Below, piece by piece: positions 16,686 through 25,700 of a stretch of 32,565 bases of DNA (position 1 is the stretch's first letter; each line of letters begins with the position of its first letter). A model generated the notes under the pieces. That model was not told the DNA's origin, did no database searches, and saw only the letters and a list, made by a program, of their open reading frames with translations. A program made the position numbers and the translations under genes. Origin of the DNA: Bryobacterales bacterium (GTDB lineage Bacteria > Acidobacteriota > Terriglobia > Bryobacterales > Bryobacteraceae); assembly GCA_016789745.1 (NCBI GenBank), contig JAEUQF010000079.1, forward strand, positions 1-32,565. Direction: 5' to 3'.

Positions 16686-17549
16686 CTAGGCAACCGCCGC
16701 CTTGCAGTATTCGAAGCACTTCTTCACTTCGGACACCGTCTCGGCGCCTTTGTATTCGTACTCGATCATGGCGGGGATCGGGTACTTCTTCGTCTTCAGA
16801 AGCTGTAGCACTTCCTTGATCTTCGTATCTCCCTCCCCAAACACCACGTTGGCTCCCTGATCCTTCTTTCGGTCCTTGATGTGCAGCGTCACAATGCGGG
16901 CGTGATTCTGATCAAGATACGCAATCGGGTCAAAGTTGGCAGCCGTGAAGTGGCCGATGTCCAGGTTGATGGCAATGTACTTGGACTTCCCTTCCATGGC
17001 CTTGGCGAAGCTCTCGGGCGTGGCGAACTCGTTGTCGTGGATGCGCGAGTGGTTGTGCATCCCGACCGGGATCTTCGCTTTCTTGGCAGCCGGGTCAATC
17101 TTGGCGGCGGTGCTGACGTTGCTGGAAGCGGTGAGCGCTTTCACACCTAACGCCTTGGCGAACTCGAAGCCGCGGGCGATCTCCTCTTCGTCGAAGTCAT
17201 CACGGAAGCTGTAGTTATAGGCGTAGAGGTTGATGCCGGCGGCCTTGAACTTATCGCGCACTTTGGTGAAGTGATCCAGGCCGGCGGTTTTCCGCCACAT
17301 GCGCAACTCATCGCGCTTCATCTTGGGGTTGCCGCCAGGCCCGTTGGGCTCGACGTGACCTTGCCACAGCTCACAATAGCCGATGCCGATTTCCTGCATG
17401 GCCTTGATGGCATCATCGACAGTGCGGTCGCGGAAGGAGTAGCTCTGCGCTCCGATCATGACTCCATTGAATTTAGAGTTGATGGGGGCCGCGGTGGCGG
17501 CGACAGGCAAAGCGAGAAGAGATTGGGTAAACAGACGGCGACTAAACAT
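16686..17549 (-). CDS. Exported sugar phosphate isomerase/epimerase-like TIM barrel
   Basis: This 287-residue protein belongs to the AP-endonuclease-2/xylose isomerase-like TIM-barrel family. It has an N-terminal export signal with paired arginines ([19 protein letters not shown]). Likely metal and catalytic positions are E60 (YCELWQGH), H165 and H167 ([13 protein letters not shown]), D197 and H200 (NLDIGHF), H223 (TLHIKDR) and the Glu in MIEYEYKG near residue 268. Family members isomerise or epimerise keto-sugars or inositol derivatives; the substrate here is unknown and a periplasmic location is inferred. An AAAGG lies about 8 bases before the ATG, and a TACCAT box lies at 17565-17570. A 10-bp palindrome GCGTTAACGC at 17692-17701 is upstream. 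Confidence 0.87.
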   Translation of the reverse strand: MFSRRLFTQSLLALPVAATAAPINSKFNGVMIGAQSYSFRDRTVDDAIKAMQEIGIGYCELWQGHVEPNGPGGNPKMKRDELRMWRKTAGLDHFTKVRDKFKAAGINLYAYNYSFRDDFDEEEIARGFEFAKALGVKALTASSNVSTAAKIDPAAKKAKIPVGMHNHSRIHDNEFATPESFAKAMEGKSKYIAINLDIGHFTAANFDPIAYLDQNHARIVTLHIKDRKKDQGANVVFGEGDTKIKEVLQLLKTKKYPIPAMIEYEYKGAETVSEVKKCFEYCKAAVA

Positions 17550-17740
17550 GGTGGACCTTTCGGAATGGTATCGCGATTAAGACCCTTCCGGCATTGTCCG
17601 ATGTGGAATTTAGGTGCAATCACCAGCCAGATCCTGACACGTTGCTGGAAGGGGAAGGCCATGGCAGATGGGGTACGTGCCGGTTGTAGCGGCGTTAACG
17701 CGCACGACGGGAGACGCGGCCGGCTGTCATGTTTCCACAC

Positions 17741-17803
17741 GGCATCCGGCTCATTGACTCTGCTCCGCGGCATCCTCTGTGGAGGAGCCGGATGCCCCTT
17801 TTT
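17741..17803 (+). terminator. Strong inverted repeat followed by T5, pointing plus
   Basis: GGCATCCGGCTC at 17741-17752 is perfectly complementary to GAGCCGGATGCC at 17785-17796, with a 32-nt loop, and CCTTTTT follows. On the plus strand this has the form of a Rho-independent terminator, but no plus-strand gene precedes it. On the minus strand the stem begins 5 bases after the PIN-toxin stop codon, without a downstream T-run. A second GGCATCC at 17769-17775 could pair with the same right arm, so two hairpins compete. The remainder of the 252-bp gap (17550-17740) shows a 10-bp palindrome and nothing else I can assign. Confidence 0.55.
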
Positions 17804-18233
17804 ACACGGATTCCCAGGGATTGATGAGGCTAACACCGGCGTTCCGGAAGTCGGCCACATTGCGGGAAACGACAGTGAGATCGTAATGAAGTGCAGTGGC
17901 GGCTACCAAGGCATCAACTACCGGCATCGGCACGCCGCGGCGCTTAAGGTCGGCGCTCAAAGCTCCCCAGCGTTCTGCGATGGTGGAATCTATTGACAGG
18001 ATTCGTCCGGCAAACCGCTGGAGAAGGTCGTGGTCCAGCCACGCCTCTAACTGGTCGCGTCGTTTACTCGGTAGGCTGAGGCCATCGATCCCCTTTCGAA
18101 TCTCACCGATCGTCAGAGCGCTCAAAAACAGCAGCCGCTCGTCGACGGATTGCATCCAGGCCATAACATTTGGGTCAGGCCGTATGCTCACTGCTTCAGA
18201 GATCGCATTGGTGTCCAGCAGGAAGCCCCTCAC
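17802..18233 (-). CDS. PIN-domain ribonuclease toxin (VapC/FitB-like)
   Basis: This 143-residue PIN-domain protein has all four expected acidic residues: D7 (LLDTNAISE), E44 (TIGEIRKG), D107 (VVDALVAATA) and D128 (NVADF), and ends with the family-typical NPW. VapC-type toxins cleave tRNA or rRNA in the cytoplasm with Mg2+ and are neutralised by the cognate antitoxin. Its ATG at 18233 overlaps the antitoxin stop as ATGA, the normal toxin-antitoxin arrangement. The length is typical. Whether it is active, and on which RNA, cannot be read here. The stop codon TAA directly abuts the inverted repeat downstream. Confidence 0.92.
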   Translation of the reverse strand: MRGFLLDTNAISEAVSIRPDPNVMAWMQSVDERLLFLSALTIGEIRKGIDGLSLPSKRRDQLEAWLDHDLLQRFAGRILSIDSTIAERWGALSADLKRRGVPMPVVDALVAATALHYDLTVVSRNVADFRNAGVSLINPWESV

Positions 18234-18469
18234 AACGAAACGTCTCGCCCGACATCAGGGTCACGCTCCAAGTCCAATTCCAGTCCCACGAGCGGCGAGG
18301 ATCGAAAGAACTCGACGAGCGTCGTGGTGGGCACTGCCGGCACGGAACCCTGGTGTGCCTCCCGTCGAGCGATTTCTTCCAGGTAGCCAGTCAGCGTGAG
18401 GCCCTTGGCCCGGGCCTGTACGAGCAGACCCTGTTCTACATCCGGCGGAAGCTCTAGCGTGATAGTCAT
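18230..18469 (-). CDS. Antitoxin partner of the PIN toxin
   Basis: This 79-residue protein begins MTITLELPPDVEQGLLVQARAKG, a strand followed by helices of the kind seen in ribbon-helix-helix or related DNA-binding antitoxins. The acidic and hydrophobic C-terminal part (TTTLVEFFRSSPLVGLELDLERD) probably wraps the toxin. The stop overlaps the toxin ATG. A TATTCT box lies 7 bases before the ATG at 18477-18482, overlapping the 3' end of the beta-lactamase gene, so the pair could be transcribed independently of the upstream operon. Antitoxins of this kind usually repress their own promoter; no clear operator was found. Confidence 0.85.
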   Translation of the reverse strand: MTITLELPPDVEQGLLVQARAKGLTLTGYLEEIARREAHQGSVPAVPTTTLVEFFRSSPLVGLELDLERDPDVGRDVSL

Positions 18470-18476
18470 CGCCCTA

Positions 18477-18482
18477 AGAATA
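18477..18482 (-). promoter_or_regulatory. Putative -10 box (TATTCT) for the toxin-antitoxin pair
   Basis: TATTCT on the minus strand lies 7 bases before the antitoxin ATG. The transcript would be leaderless or nearly so. It matches the box before glpK (TATTCT, 6 bases before ATG). No convincing -35 was seen. Confidence 0.35.
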
Positions 18483-18484
18483 TT

Positions 18485-19453
18485 TTAGTATTTCGCGACG
18501 ATCTCAGCCGCGACCGTGGCGATGTAGGCCGCGCGTTCGGCATCTGATGCCTTGCTGTCGGCCACGAACACCGCCACGAAGATGCGCTTCCCACCGGGGG
18601 CCGTGAGGATGCCGACGTCGTTGGTCGCCACCGTCAGGCCCTTCCAGGTGCCGCTGGTGCCGGTCTTGTGTCCTACCCGCCAGCCTGGTTTCAGACCGGC
18701 TTTCAGCCGATCGAGACCTGTGGCGGTCTTTTCCAGAACGTCCAGGATGTACTTCGTTCCGGCTGCGTCTAGCAGATGGCCGGCGGCCAGGCGTTCCAAA
18801 AACTGCGCCATCGCCCGCGGCGTCGCCGTATCGCGCACGTCCTTCTGATAGGCCAGGTAGGCCTTGGTGTGGATGTCATCCGGCAGCGCGGCGATATCCT
18901 TCTTGAGCAGTGCCACATCGACATACTCCGGCTTCCAGCGCAGGCCGATGCTCTCGGTCTGCAGATGCCGCTCGTCACGGTCGACGCGCATGCCTTTGAT
19001 CCCTTTGCGGACCAGGAAGGCGTTCACGGCCTGCGCCCCACCAAGTTTGTCCATCAGCACATCATTTGCCGCGCTATCGCTATCGTTGATGGCGCGGCGG
19101 ATGAGGTCGTCGATGGTGGTACGATAGCCGTCCGCACCCACCTTCGCGGCCAGCGGTTGATGCGCGATGCTGAGGTCCTGGCGGCGGATCAGGACGGGGT
19201 CAGTGAGGTGCCAGCCTTTATGCTCGACCGCATCCATGGCTGCGACGCCGGTCAACAGTTTGACGACGCTCTGCAGGGAGAAACGCTGATCGCCATTGAC
19301 GCAGGTCATACCGGCGGCGTCCTTCACGCACACGCCGGTACGGCCGGCGAACGACCGTGCCTGAGCGTCCAGCGCCTTCTGGAGCGCTACGTGATCGAGT
19401 GCGAATGCCGATGCTGCGACAAGGAAAACCGGCGCAACCCTACGCCAGAACAC
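18485..19453 (-). CDS. Class A beta-lactamase family protein
   Basis: This 322-residue serine hydrolase is predicted to be exported (hydrophobic VAPVFLVAASAFA near the N-terminus). Class A motifs are present in order: S62-V-V-K65, S125-D-S127 in place of S-D-N, an omega-loop E161-R-H-L164 resembling PER-type enzymes, and K263-T-G265. NDSDSAANDVL and RDTATPRAMAQFL are also typical. It would open beta-lactam rings in the periplasm, but a penicillin-binding or esterase role is possible. C42 and C51 could form a disulfide. The GTG at 19453 is chosen because it begins the signal peptide; it overlaps the last 14 bases of the DUF1552 gene. Upstream in-frame sequence is antisense-like and has no signal. 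The Asn-to-Ser change in SDN deserves note. Confidence 0.88.
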   Translation of the reverse strand: MFWRRVAPVFLVAASAFALDHVALQKALDAQARSFAGRTGVCVKDAAGMTCVNGDQRFSLQSVVKLLTGVAAMDAVEHKGWHLTDPVLIRRQDLSIAHQPLAAKVGADGYRTTIDDLIRRAINDSDSAANDVLMDKLGGAQAVNAFLVRKGIKGMRVDRDERHLQTESIGLRWKPEYVDVALLKKDIAALPDDIHTKAYLAYQKDVRDTATPRAMAQFLERLAAGHLLDAAGTKYILDVLEKTATGLDRLKAGLKPGWRVGHKTGTSGTWKGLTVATNDVGILTAPGGKRIFVAVFVADSKASDAERAAYIATVAAEIVAKY

Positions 19454-20768
19454 CGGCCAGCTTACCCGTGCTGTCGCCGAAGCGTTCCACCGGGGTACCG
19501 AAGGCATCCAGCATGCTGACGTAGAGGTTCGACAGCGGTGAATCCTTCTCGTAAACCAGGTGCTGCCCGGTAGCCAGACGCCCGCCCGCCTTACCCGCCA
19601 CGACGATGGGCAGGTTATGCGGGTCGTGCTTGTCGCCATCGCGGATGCCGGCACCCAGCAGGATCATCGACTGGTCCAGCACATTCGATTCGCCTTCCTT
19701 CATGTCGCGCAGTTTGCGCAGCAGGTAGGCATACTGGGCGACGTGCCAGTGGTTGATGATCTGATACGCCTTGAGCTTGTCCGGATCCTTCTGGTGATGC
19801 GACATGTCGTGGTGGCCGCCCTTCACGCCATCAAGGAACGACATGTTCTGGTTCGACACTTCGTTGCCGAAGATGAACGTGATGATCCGTGTGGTGTCGG
19901 TCTGGAAGGCCAGCGCCATCATGTCCATCATCAGGCGAACACGGTCGGCGAAATCCTTCGGCTCTTCCTGGGGCTTGGGCGTGTTTTCCACCGGTACCCG
20001 CGCCTTCCACTGGGAGCGGCCAGGACGGGCCGAACGCGACAGCCGCTCTTCGAGCGAGCGCACCACGGTGAGGTACTCATCCATGCGATGTTGGTCGGCT
20101 TGGCCGAGCTTGTTGCGCAGTTGCTTGGCGTCGGTGAGCACGCCGTCCAGCAGATTCACGTCGTCCTTCACGGCATCGCCGGCAGGGCGTGTCGCCCGCA
20201 GCAGACGCTCGTAAACCATACGCGGGTCAATCTCGCGCGCGAGCGGTTTGGTGGGGCTGGCCCAAGCAATATGCGAGCCATACACGCGCGTATAGCCGAC
20301 GTTACGATCGACGCCGGTGGTGACCGGAGCCGTACAAAGTTCGAGCGAAGGCAGCGGCGTCTGGTCGGCCAGCTTCTGCGCGGCTACCTGATCCATCGAC
20401 GTACCGTTGGCGTTGATGTCGACACCCAGCGTCTTGTTAATCGTAGTGCAGGTGAGCCAGCCGGACATCTTCACGTAATGGCCATCGCCGCCCACCGAAG
20501 CCTTGTTCCAGAGGTTGGTGACTACCAGCAGATCGTTCTGGAAGTCGGCCAGCGGGGCCATGGAAGGCGCCAGCTTGAAGTCCTTGCCGGTGCCCTCGGG
20601 CGTCCACATTTCCGGATGCACGCCGTTGGGCATATACATCAGCGCCATGCGCTTGGGCAGCGGAGCGGCGGTGCGCGCCGGCGCCGCCATCGCCTCCAGC
20701 CAGGGGAGTGCCAGCGACGCACCCGCGCCGCGCAACAAGGTCCGTCGGGAAATCGGTTTAAAGGACAT
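19440..20768 (-). CDS. DUF1552 domain protein, Tat-exported
   Basis: This 442-residue protein has a twin-arginine leader (SRRTLLRGAGASLALPWLEAM), followed by the DUF1552 hallmark KRMALMYMPNGVHPEMWTPEG and downstream GGHHDMSHHQKDPDKL and LLGAGIRDGDKHDPHNLPIV segments. The family looks like a divergent alkaline-phosphatase/sulfatase (DUF1501-like) fold and nearly always sits beside a DUF1592-type cytochrome in Planctomycetota, Acidobacteriota and Myxococcota. Its ATG at 20768 shares one base with the TAA of the DUF1592 gene (TAATG). The stop lies inside the beta-lactamase gene. The biochemical role is not known; the His-rich segment suggests a metal site. Confidence 0.92.
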   Translation of the reverse strand: MSFKPISRRTLLRGAGASLALPWLEAMAAPARTAAPLPKRMALMYMPNGVHPEMWTPEGTGKDFKLAPSMAPLADFQNDLLVVTNLWNKASVGGDGHYVKMSGWLTCTTINKTLGVDINANGTSMDQVAAQKLADQTPLPSLELCTAPVTTGVDRNVGYTRVYGSHIAWASPTKPLAREIDPRMVYERLLRATRPAGDAVKDDVNLLDGVLTDAKQLRNKLGQADQHRMDEYLTVVRSLEERLSRSARPGRSQWKARVPVENTPKPQEEPKDFADRVRLMMDMMALAFQTDTTRIITFIFGNEVSNQNMSFLDGVKGGHHDMSHHQKDPDKLKAYQIINHWHVAQYAYLLRKLRDMKEGESNVLDQSMILLGAGIRDGDKHDPHNLPIVVAGKAGGRLATGQHLVYEKDSPLSNLYVSMLDAFGTPVERFGDSTGKLAGVLA

Positions 20769-22666
20769 TATTTCGTAGCCTCCCTCTTGGTGGCGCTGCT
20801 GACCTGCGGCTTGGCACCTTCGCCCGCCTGATAGCGGAACGGGGTGCTGAGCACGATCTCGCGAATCAGCGCCTGCGAACTATATCGCTCTTTCTTCAGT
20901 TTCTCCACGATTGCGTCGACTGCGCAATAGTCTTCCAGCGTCAGGCTGCGCCCCAGTGCGTAGCCCATCATTTTCGACGTGAGGTTGCGGATGACCAGGT
21001 CTTTCCGCTCCATCAGCAGATTCTTCAACCCCTGCACGCCTTCGATCACGGTGCCATCGGGCAGTTTCGATTTCGCGTCCACCGGGGCGCCCATATCTTC
21101 GGTGCGCCATTTGCCCATGACATCGAAGTTTTCGAGCGCAAAGCCCCAGGGGTCGATGCGGTTGTGACAACCGGCACAATTCGGGTTCTGGCGATGCTGC
21201 TCAAGCCGCTCGCGGATGCTCTTGGGCGCGGCGCCTTCCTTGTGCGCGGTGTCCAGGCCCGGCACGTTCGGCGGAGGCGGCGGAGCGGGTGTGCCGAGCA
21301 TCGCGTCCATAATCCACTTGCCGCGCAGCACGGGGCTGGTGCGAGTGGGCATCGACGTTACCGCCAGAATCGCCGTCATGCCGAGCAAGCCGCCGCGATA
21401 ACCCGCCGACGCCGGCAGATCCACCCGGCGCGGTTGCTGCCGCAGGCCTTTCGTAGCGGCGTGCCCGTAGAACTTCTGGAGCTTGTTGCTCATCACCGTC
21501 CAGTTGGAGTCGATCAGTTCCAGCAGCGACAGGTCGTTCTGGATGATCTCCTGGAAGAACAGGATCGGCTCATAGCGGATGCCGGAAGTGGTTTCCTGGT
21601 CGTAGTATTCCGGGAAAAGCTTCTCGTCCGGCTTAATGTCCCGGCCGAGTTCGCGCGTGTTCAGCCACTGCTCGACGAAGTTCTCGGCGAACTCGCGGGT
21701 CTTTTCGGCCTTCAGCATGCGCTGCACTTCGGTCTTCAAGACCTCGGGGTCCTGCAGTTTGCCGGCCTTCGCCAGGTCGAGCAGGGTGTCGTCCGGCATG
21801 GAGCCCCACAGAAAGTAAGACAGCCGCGACGCCATCTGATAATCCGGCACCAGCCGCGGTTCGGTACTGGTATTCGGCTCTTCGATCCGGAACAGGAAGT
21901 TCGGCGAAATCAGCACCGCCTGCAGGGCATAGCTGATGGAAGTCCGAAAGCTGTCGCCCTTCTTCTGCGAACGGCGGAAGTAGGCCATGTACTTCTCGAT
22001 CTCAGCGTCGGTAACACCGCGGCGGAAGGCGCGCGGCAGGTTCAACGCGATCACCTTGCGAGCAGCCTCTTCGGGGCTGATGCCTTCGCCAGGCTCCGCG
22101 GGCAGGAACACAGCGCGGGAACGCGGGTCGCTCATCGCGTAGTCCATGGCGATCTTCGCTGCATCCAGATACTTCTCGGCGTGGACGGGACTCAGAAACA
22201 GCGTTTCGGCCGCATTATCAAAGCCCTCGCCGCCCGCGCCCTCGTTCGGAAGCGCCGCGCCGGCATTCACGTGGATGTTCAGCAGATGGCCGACCGTGGC
22301 GCCGAATTCAGCTCGGTTCAGACGCTTGGTCAGCGCGCGGGCGGCCTGGATGCCGTCTCCGCATGCCGCCGTGCGCAGCGACTTATCCACAAAGGCCGTG
22401 AAGCTTTCGCGCTCTTCCAGCGGCGGCTTGGCCGCATTTACCGGGGGCATTTCGTGTTCCCTGACACGACTGAGCGCTTTGGACCAGAGCCGGGGGCGTT
22501 CGTTGAAGGATGCCTCGGTCATGATGCTGACGTCGAACCCGCCCAGCGCCGACTTCGGCTGGTGGCATCCGGCACAGTACTGCTTCAAAAAGGCATCCGC
22601 CTTCTTGAAGTCCTGTGCGTGGACACACATCGGGATTAGGTACAGCAATAATCGGGCCCGGGACAT
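20768..22666 (-). CDS. DUF1592/1588/1585-type cytochrome c family protein
   Basis: This 632-residue exported protein has a signal peptide (residues 1-18, ending VHAQD). A planctomycete-type cytochrome c segment has C31-A-G-C34-H35, so covalent haem is likely. The middle carries the DUF1592-like NLPRAFRRGVTDAEIEKYMAYFRRSQKKGDS and the DUF1588-like RRVDLPASAGYRGGLLGMTAIL segments. A second CAGCH near residue 499 precedes NRIDPWGFALENFD. The C-terminus (MMGYALGRSLTLEDYC) is DUF1585-like. It forms a conserved pair with the DUF1552 protein and probably acts in periplasmic redox chemistry on an organic substrate, which is inference. It starts 53 bp after the TonB-dependent receptor gene. Confidence 0.92.
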   Translation of the reverse strand: MSRARLLLYLIPMCVHAQDFKKADAFLKQYCAGCHQPKSALGGFDVSIMTEASFNERPRLWSKALSRVREHEMPPVNAAKPPLEERESFTAFVDKSLRTAACGDGIQAARALTKRLNRAEFGATVGHLLNIHVNAGAALPNEGAGGEGFDNAAETLFLSPVHAEKYLDAAKIAMDYAMSDPRSRAVFLPAEPGEGISPEEAARKVIALNLPRAFRRGVTDAEIEKYMAYFRRSQKKGDSFRTSISYALQAVLISPNFLFRIEEPNTSTEPRLVPDYQMASRLSYFLWGSMPDDTLLDLAKAGKLQDPEVLKTEVQRMLKAEKTREFAENFVEQWLNTRELGRDIKPDEKLFPEYYDQETTSGIRYEPILFFQEIIQNDLSLLELIDSNWTVMSNKLQKFYGHAATKGLRQQPRRVDLPASAGYRGGLLGMTAILAVTSMPTRTSPVLRGKWIMDAMLGTPAPPPPPNVPGLDTAHKEGAAPKSIRERLEQHRQNPNCAGCHNRIDPWGFALENFDVMGKWRTEDMGAPVDAKSKLPDGTVIEGVQGLKNLLMERKDLVIRNLTSKMMGYALGRSLTLEDYCAVDAIVEKLKKERYSSQALIREIVLSTPFRYQAGEGAKPQVSSATKREATK

Positions 22667-22719
22667 GCTACGGGAAGCATATCACGGGCCCAGAGTTCCT
22701 CGTTTCGGGTGTCCAGCCG

Positions 22720-25700
22720 TCAGAACTGCACCCGCAGCGCAAGCTGCAGAATGCGCGGATCGAAGGCCGAAAGCGTCCGCAGGAACTGTGCGGTGTTGTT
22801 CTGCGCAGTGTTCGGTCCGGTCAGGTTCACGTGGTTGAACGCATTGAACATTTCAAAGCGGAACTGCGCCGAAAGGCTCTCGCGGATAGGGATATTCTTC
22901 ACAACGCCGAGATCCACGGAAGTGAGGCTGGGGCCGCGGAAGACATTGCGTCCCAGGTTGCCGAAGGTTCCCACCGCGTTCGGCGCAAAGGCCGTGCGGC
23001 GGAGCCATTCGTTGATCAAATCGCCGCGGCTGCGCCCGCCCGGCAGGTAGGGGTCACCGACCAGGTCCGCGCGCTGGCCGCCGGTGCCGGTACGGGCATT
23101 GTCCACGCCGCTCCCGACGGTGAACGGGAAACCGCTGTTGTAAGTAAAGATGCCGTTCACACTCCAACCGCCCAGCAGCAGATTGGCTGCCCGTTGCGTA
23201 GACCGGAACGGCAACTCGTAAACCGACGACAGGTTCATCACGTGGCGGCGGTCGAAATCCGATGGTCCCTTATCGAAGGCTTGGTTGAAGGGATTCGTAC
23301 GGGACTGGCCTGTTGCCTTGTTCGCCGAGGAATCATCAATCGACTTGGCAAGTTGGTAGTTGGCCAGCAGGGTGAAACCCTGGGCGAAGCGGCGTTCCGC
23401 CGTTGCCTGGAAGGCGTGATAGGTGGAGTTGCTGACCGGCTCGACAATGGTTGACGCACCGAGCGCCGGCGCATAGGGGCGACGCGCGTTGGTGGTGGCC
23501 GTCGTCGCGCCGGGTGCATAGATAGCGGCATTCAACTCACGGAGCGCCACCATGCGAGTCCCCTTCGACCCGGCATACGACGTCCGCAGCACAAAGCTGC
23601 CCGGCAGTTGCCGCTCCACCGTCAGGTTCCACGATTGCAAGTAGGCGTTGCGCATGTCCGGCGCATAGAGAAACTGTGTACTGAACTGCGGGAAAGCCAC
23701 CGTGCTGGGCGGAGTAGTGCTTGCCGGGAAGGGGTTAGTGGTGCCCGCCCAGGGATCGGCGAAGCTGTTATTGAGGTTGCCGTTCACCGTAACCACCGTG
23801 CCGAACGGCGCTTGGTTGGCCTGGCTGTTGGTGGAAATGGTATTGCTTCGGTCAAAGAAGATTCCGTAACCGCCGCGCACCGCCGTTTTGCCGTCGCCGA
23901 ACACGTCCCAGGCAAAGCCCAGCCGCGGACCGAAGTTCTTCCAGGAGGTTGGGTAGCCGCCCTCTGGTACGCCCGCATCGCCCGGGTAAACCACGCCTGC
24001 CGGCGCATTCGCATAGCGCGTGGACCGCACGCCCGGGAACCACGCCGCCAGCTTTCCGTCGACGTCCGTGAAAGGCAGGAAGGGCTCCCAGCGCACGCCC
24101 AGGTCTAAGGTGAAGTTGCGCCGCAGCTTCATCGAATCGTTGAAAAAGAAGTTGAGGATCGTGAAGCGGGTCTTCTTATACTCGCCGATACCTTGGCTGA
24201 GCGTGAAGAAGCGGCCGATCATGAAGTCGGCCAGGCTGTCGGTTGTGAACGGCGCGGTGCCATTGAACTGCCACTGGCCGTTGGCGCGGAAGTTATTGAC
24301 AACGTCGCCGATCCCATAGCCGTACTCGCCGCCGAACGTGAGGTTGTGTTTGCCGCGCGACCAGCGCATCGTATTGCCAACCTGGTATTCATCGCGCAGG
24401 AACTGGTTGGTGTCACCCGTGTTGAGCGTCCCGAAGTAACCGGCCACCGTGACGTGATACTGCGGCTTGTCGTCGTTGAAATACTTGGAGCCGAGTTGCG
24501 TGATGCTCTTTGCGGGGTAGTTGGGAACGTTGCGTCCATCGGTACGGTTAAAAGCAAACAGGAACTGATTGGTGAGCGTGGCGCCAAAGGCATGCGTGTC
24601 GGTCAGCGAGATGCTGTTATTCAGCCATGTACGGCCTACGGTGACCGCCAGGTAATTGGTGGGGTTCAGAAACGCCGGCGTTTCCGCCCAACTGCGCCAG
24701 TAACGCCCGCTCAGGCGGTTGCGGCTGCCGAACTGCTGATCGCCACGCAGCAGCAACTGGTTATCATCATAGTTCGCCGGAGCGATAGCCAGCACTTCAG
24801 TGCCCGAAGTGGGCTGCGGGATAAACTCCAGCAACGCCCGGCTGATGGGACTGATCTGCGAGGCCGGGATGCGATTGGCGGGGTAAGTGGCGCCGGCGGC
24901 GCCAAGCGGATCGCGAAGGGCGCGAGTGAGGGCGGAAAAGTCGCCGTTGCGTTGTGCGGCGGTGGGTACCACGCGGCGCGCTTCGGCCGGATTCTGCTTC
25001 AACGTCGTGCGCTGGAAGCTGGCAAAGAAAAACGTCTTGTCTTTTCCATTGTAGACGCGGGGCAGCACCACCGGGCCGCCCAGGACGCCTCCGAACTGGT
25101 TGCGCTTCAGGCCGTCATCGGTAGGCAGAAAGAAGTTACGGGCGTTGAGGGCCTTGTTGCGCACATATTCAAACGCGCTGCCGTGGAAGGTGTTCGTGCC
25201 GGACTTAGTAACCGCATTGACGATACCGCCGGAATTGCGCCCGAACTCGGCGCTGAAGTTGTTGGTCTGGACGCTGAACTCCTGCAGCGCATCGGGATTC
25301 GGCATGGGGTTCGGCGCGTTGCTGTAATGGTCGTTGTTCTGCGCGCCATCCAGAATGTAGTTGGTGGTGTTCCCGCGTCCGCCATTCACACTCACGGGCG
25401 TCGTGCCAGGGTAGGTGGTGCCGCTGGTCACGTCGGCGCGGGTGTCGATGACGACGCCGGCCACCAGGCGCATGAGTTGGGTCGGATTGCGGCCGTTCAA
25501 CGGCAGTTCGGCAATGCGCTTCTGATCCACCACGTTCTTCAGCGTCGAAGATGTGGTGTCCACCGAAACGGTCTCCGCACTCACCGTGATGGCTTCGGCC
25601 GTAGCCCCGACGGCCAGCGTCACGTCCAGACGCGCCACCTCGTTCACCTGCAACTGAATGCCGCGCGCCTCAAACTTGCGGAAGCCGGATGCCTCCGCCG

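Noticed and set aside
17692..17701. 10-bp palindrome GCGTTAACGC upstream of the sugar isomerase gene as an operator
   Set aside because: A single 10-bp palindrome in a 252-bp gap has little support, and it lies about 120 bp beyond the likely promoter.
17600..17710. Partial resemblance to bacterial SRP 4.5S RNA (ACCAG..., GGCAGATG..., GTGCCGG.TGTAGC)
   Set aside because: The essential domain IV core (GGAAGGAAGCAG with its asymmetric loop) is absent and the arms do not close into the expected hairpin. It is probably chance; an Infernal/Rfam search would settle it.
18485..19654. Longer beta-lactamase frame starting at 19654
   Set aside because: The extra 67 residues are antisense-like (Arg/Ser/Trp/Thr rich), overlap the DUF1552 coding sequence, and would bury the signal peptide.
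21164..22639. 491-residue open frame on the plus strand opposite the DUF1592 gene
   Set aside because: It is a shadow frame; the minus strand carries two CxxCH motifs and family-specific segments.
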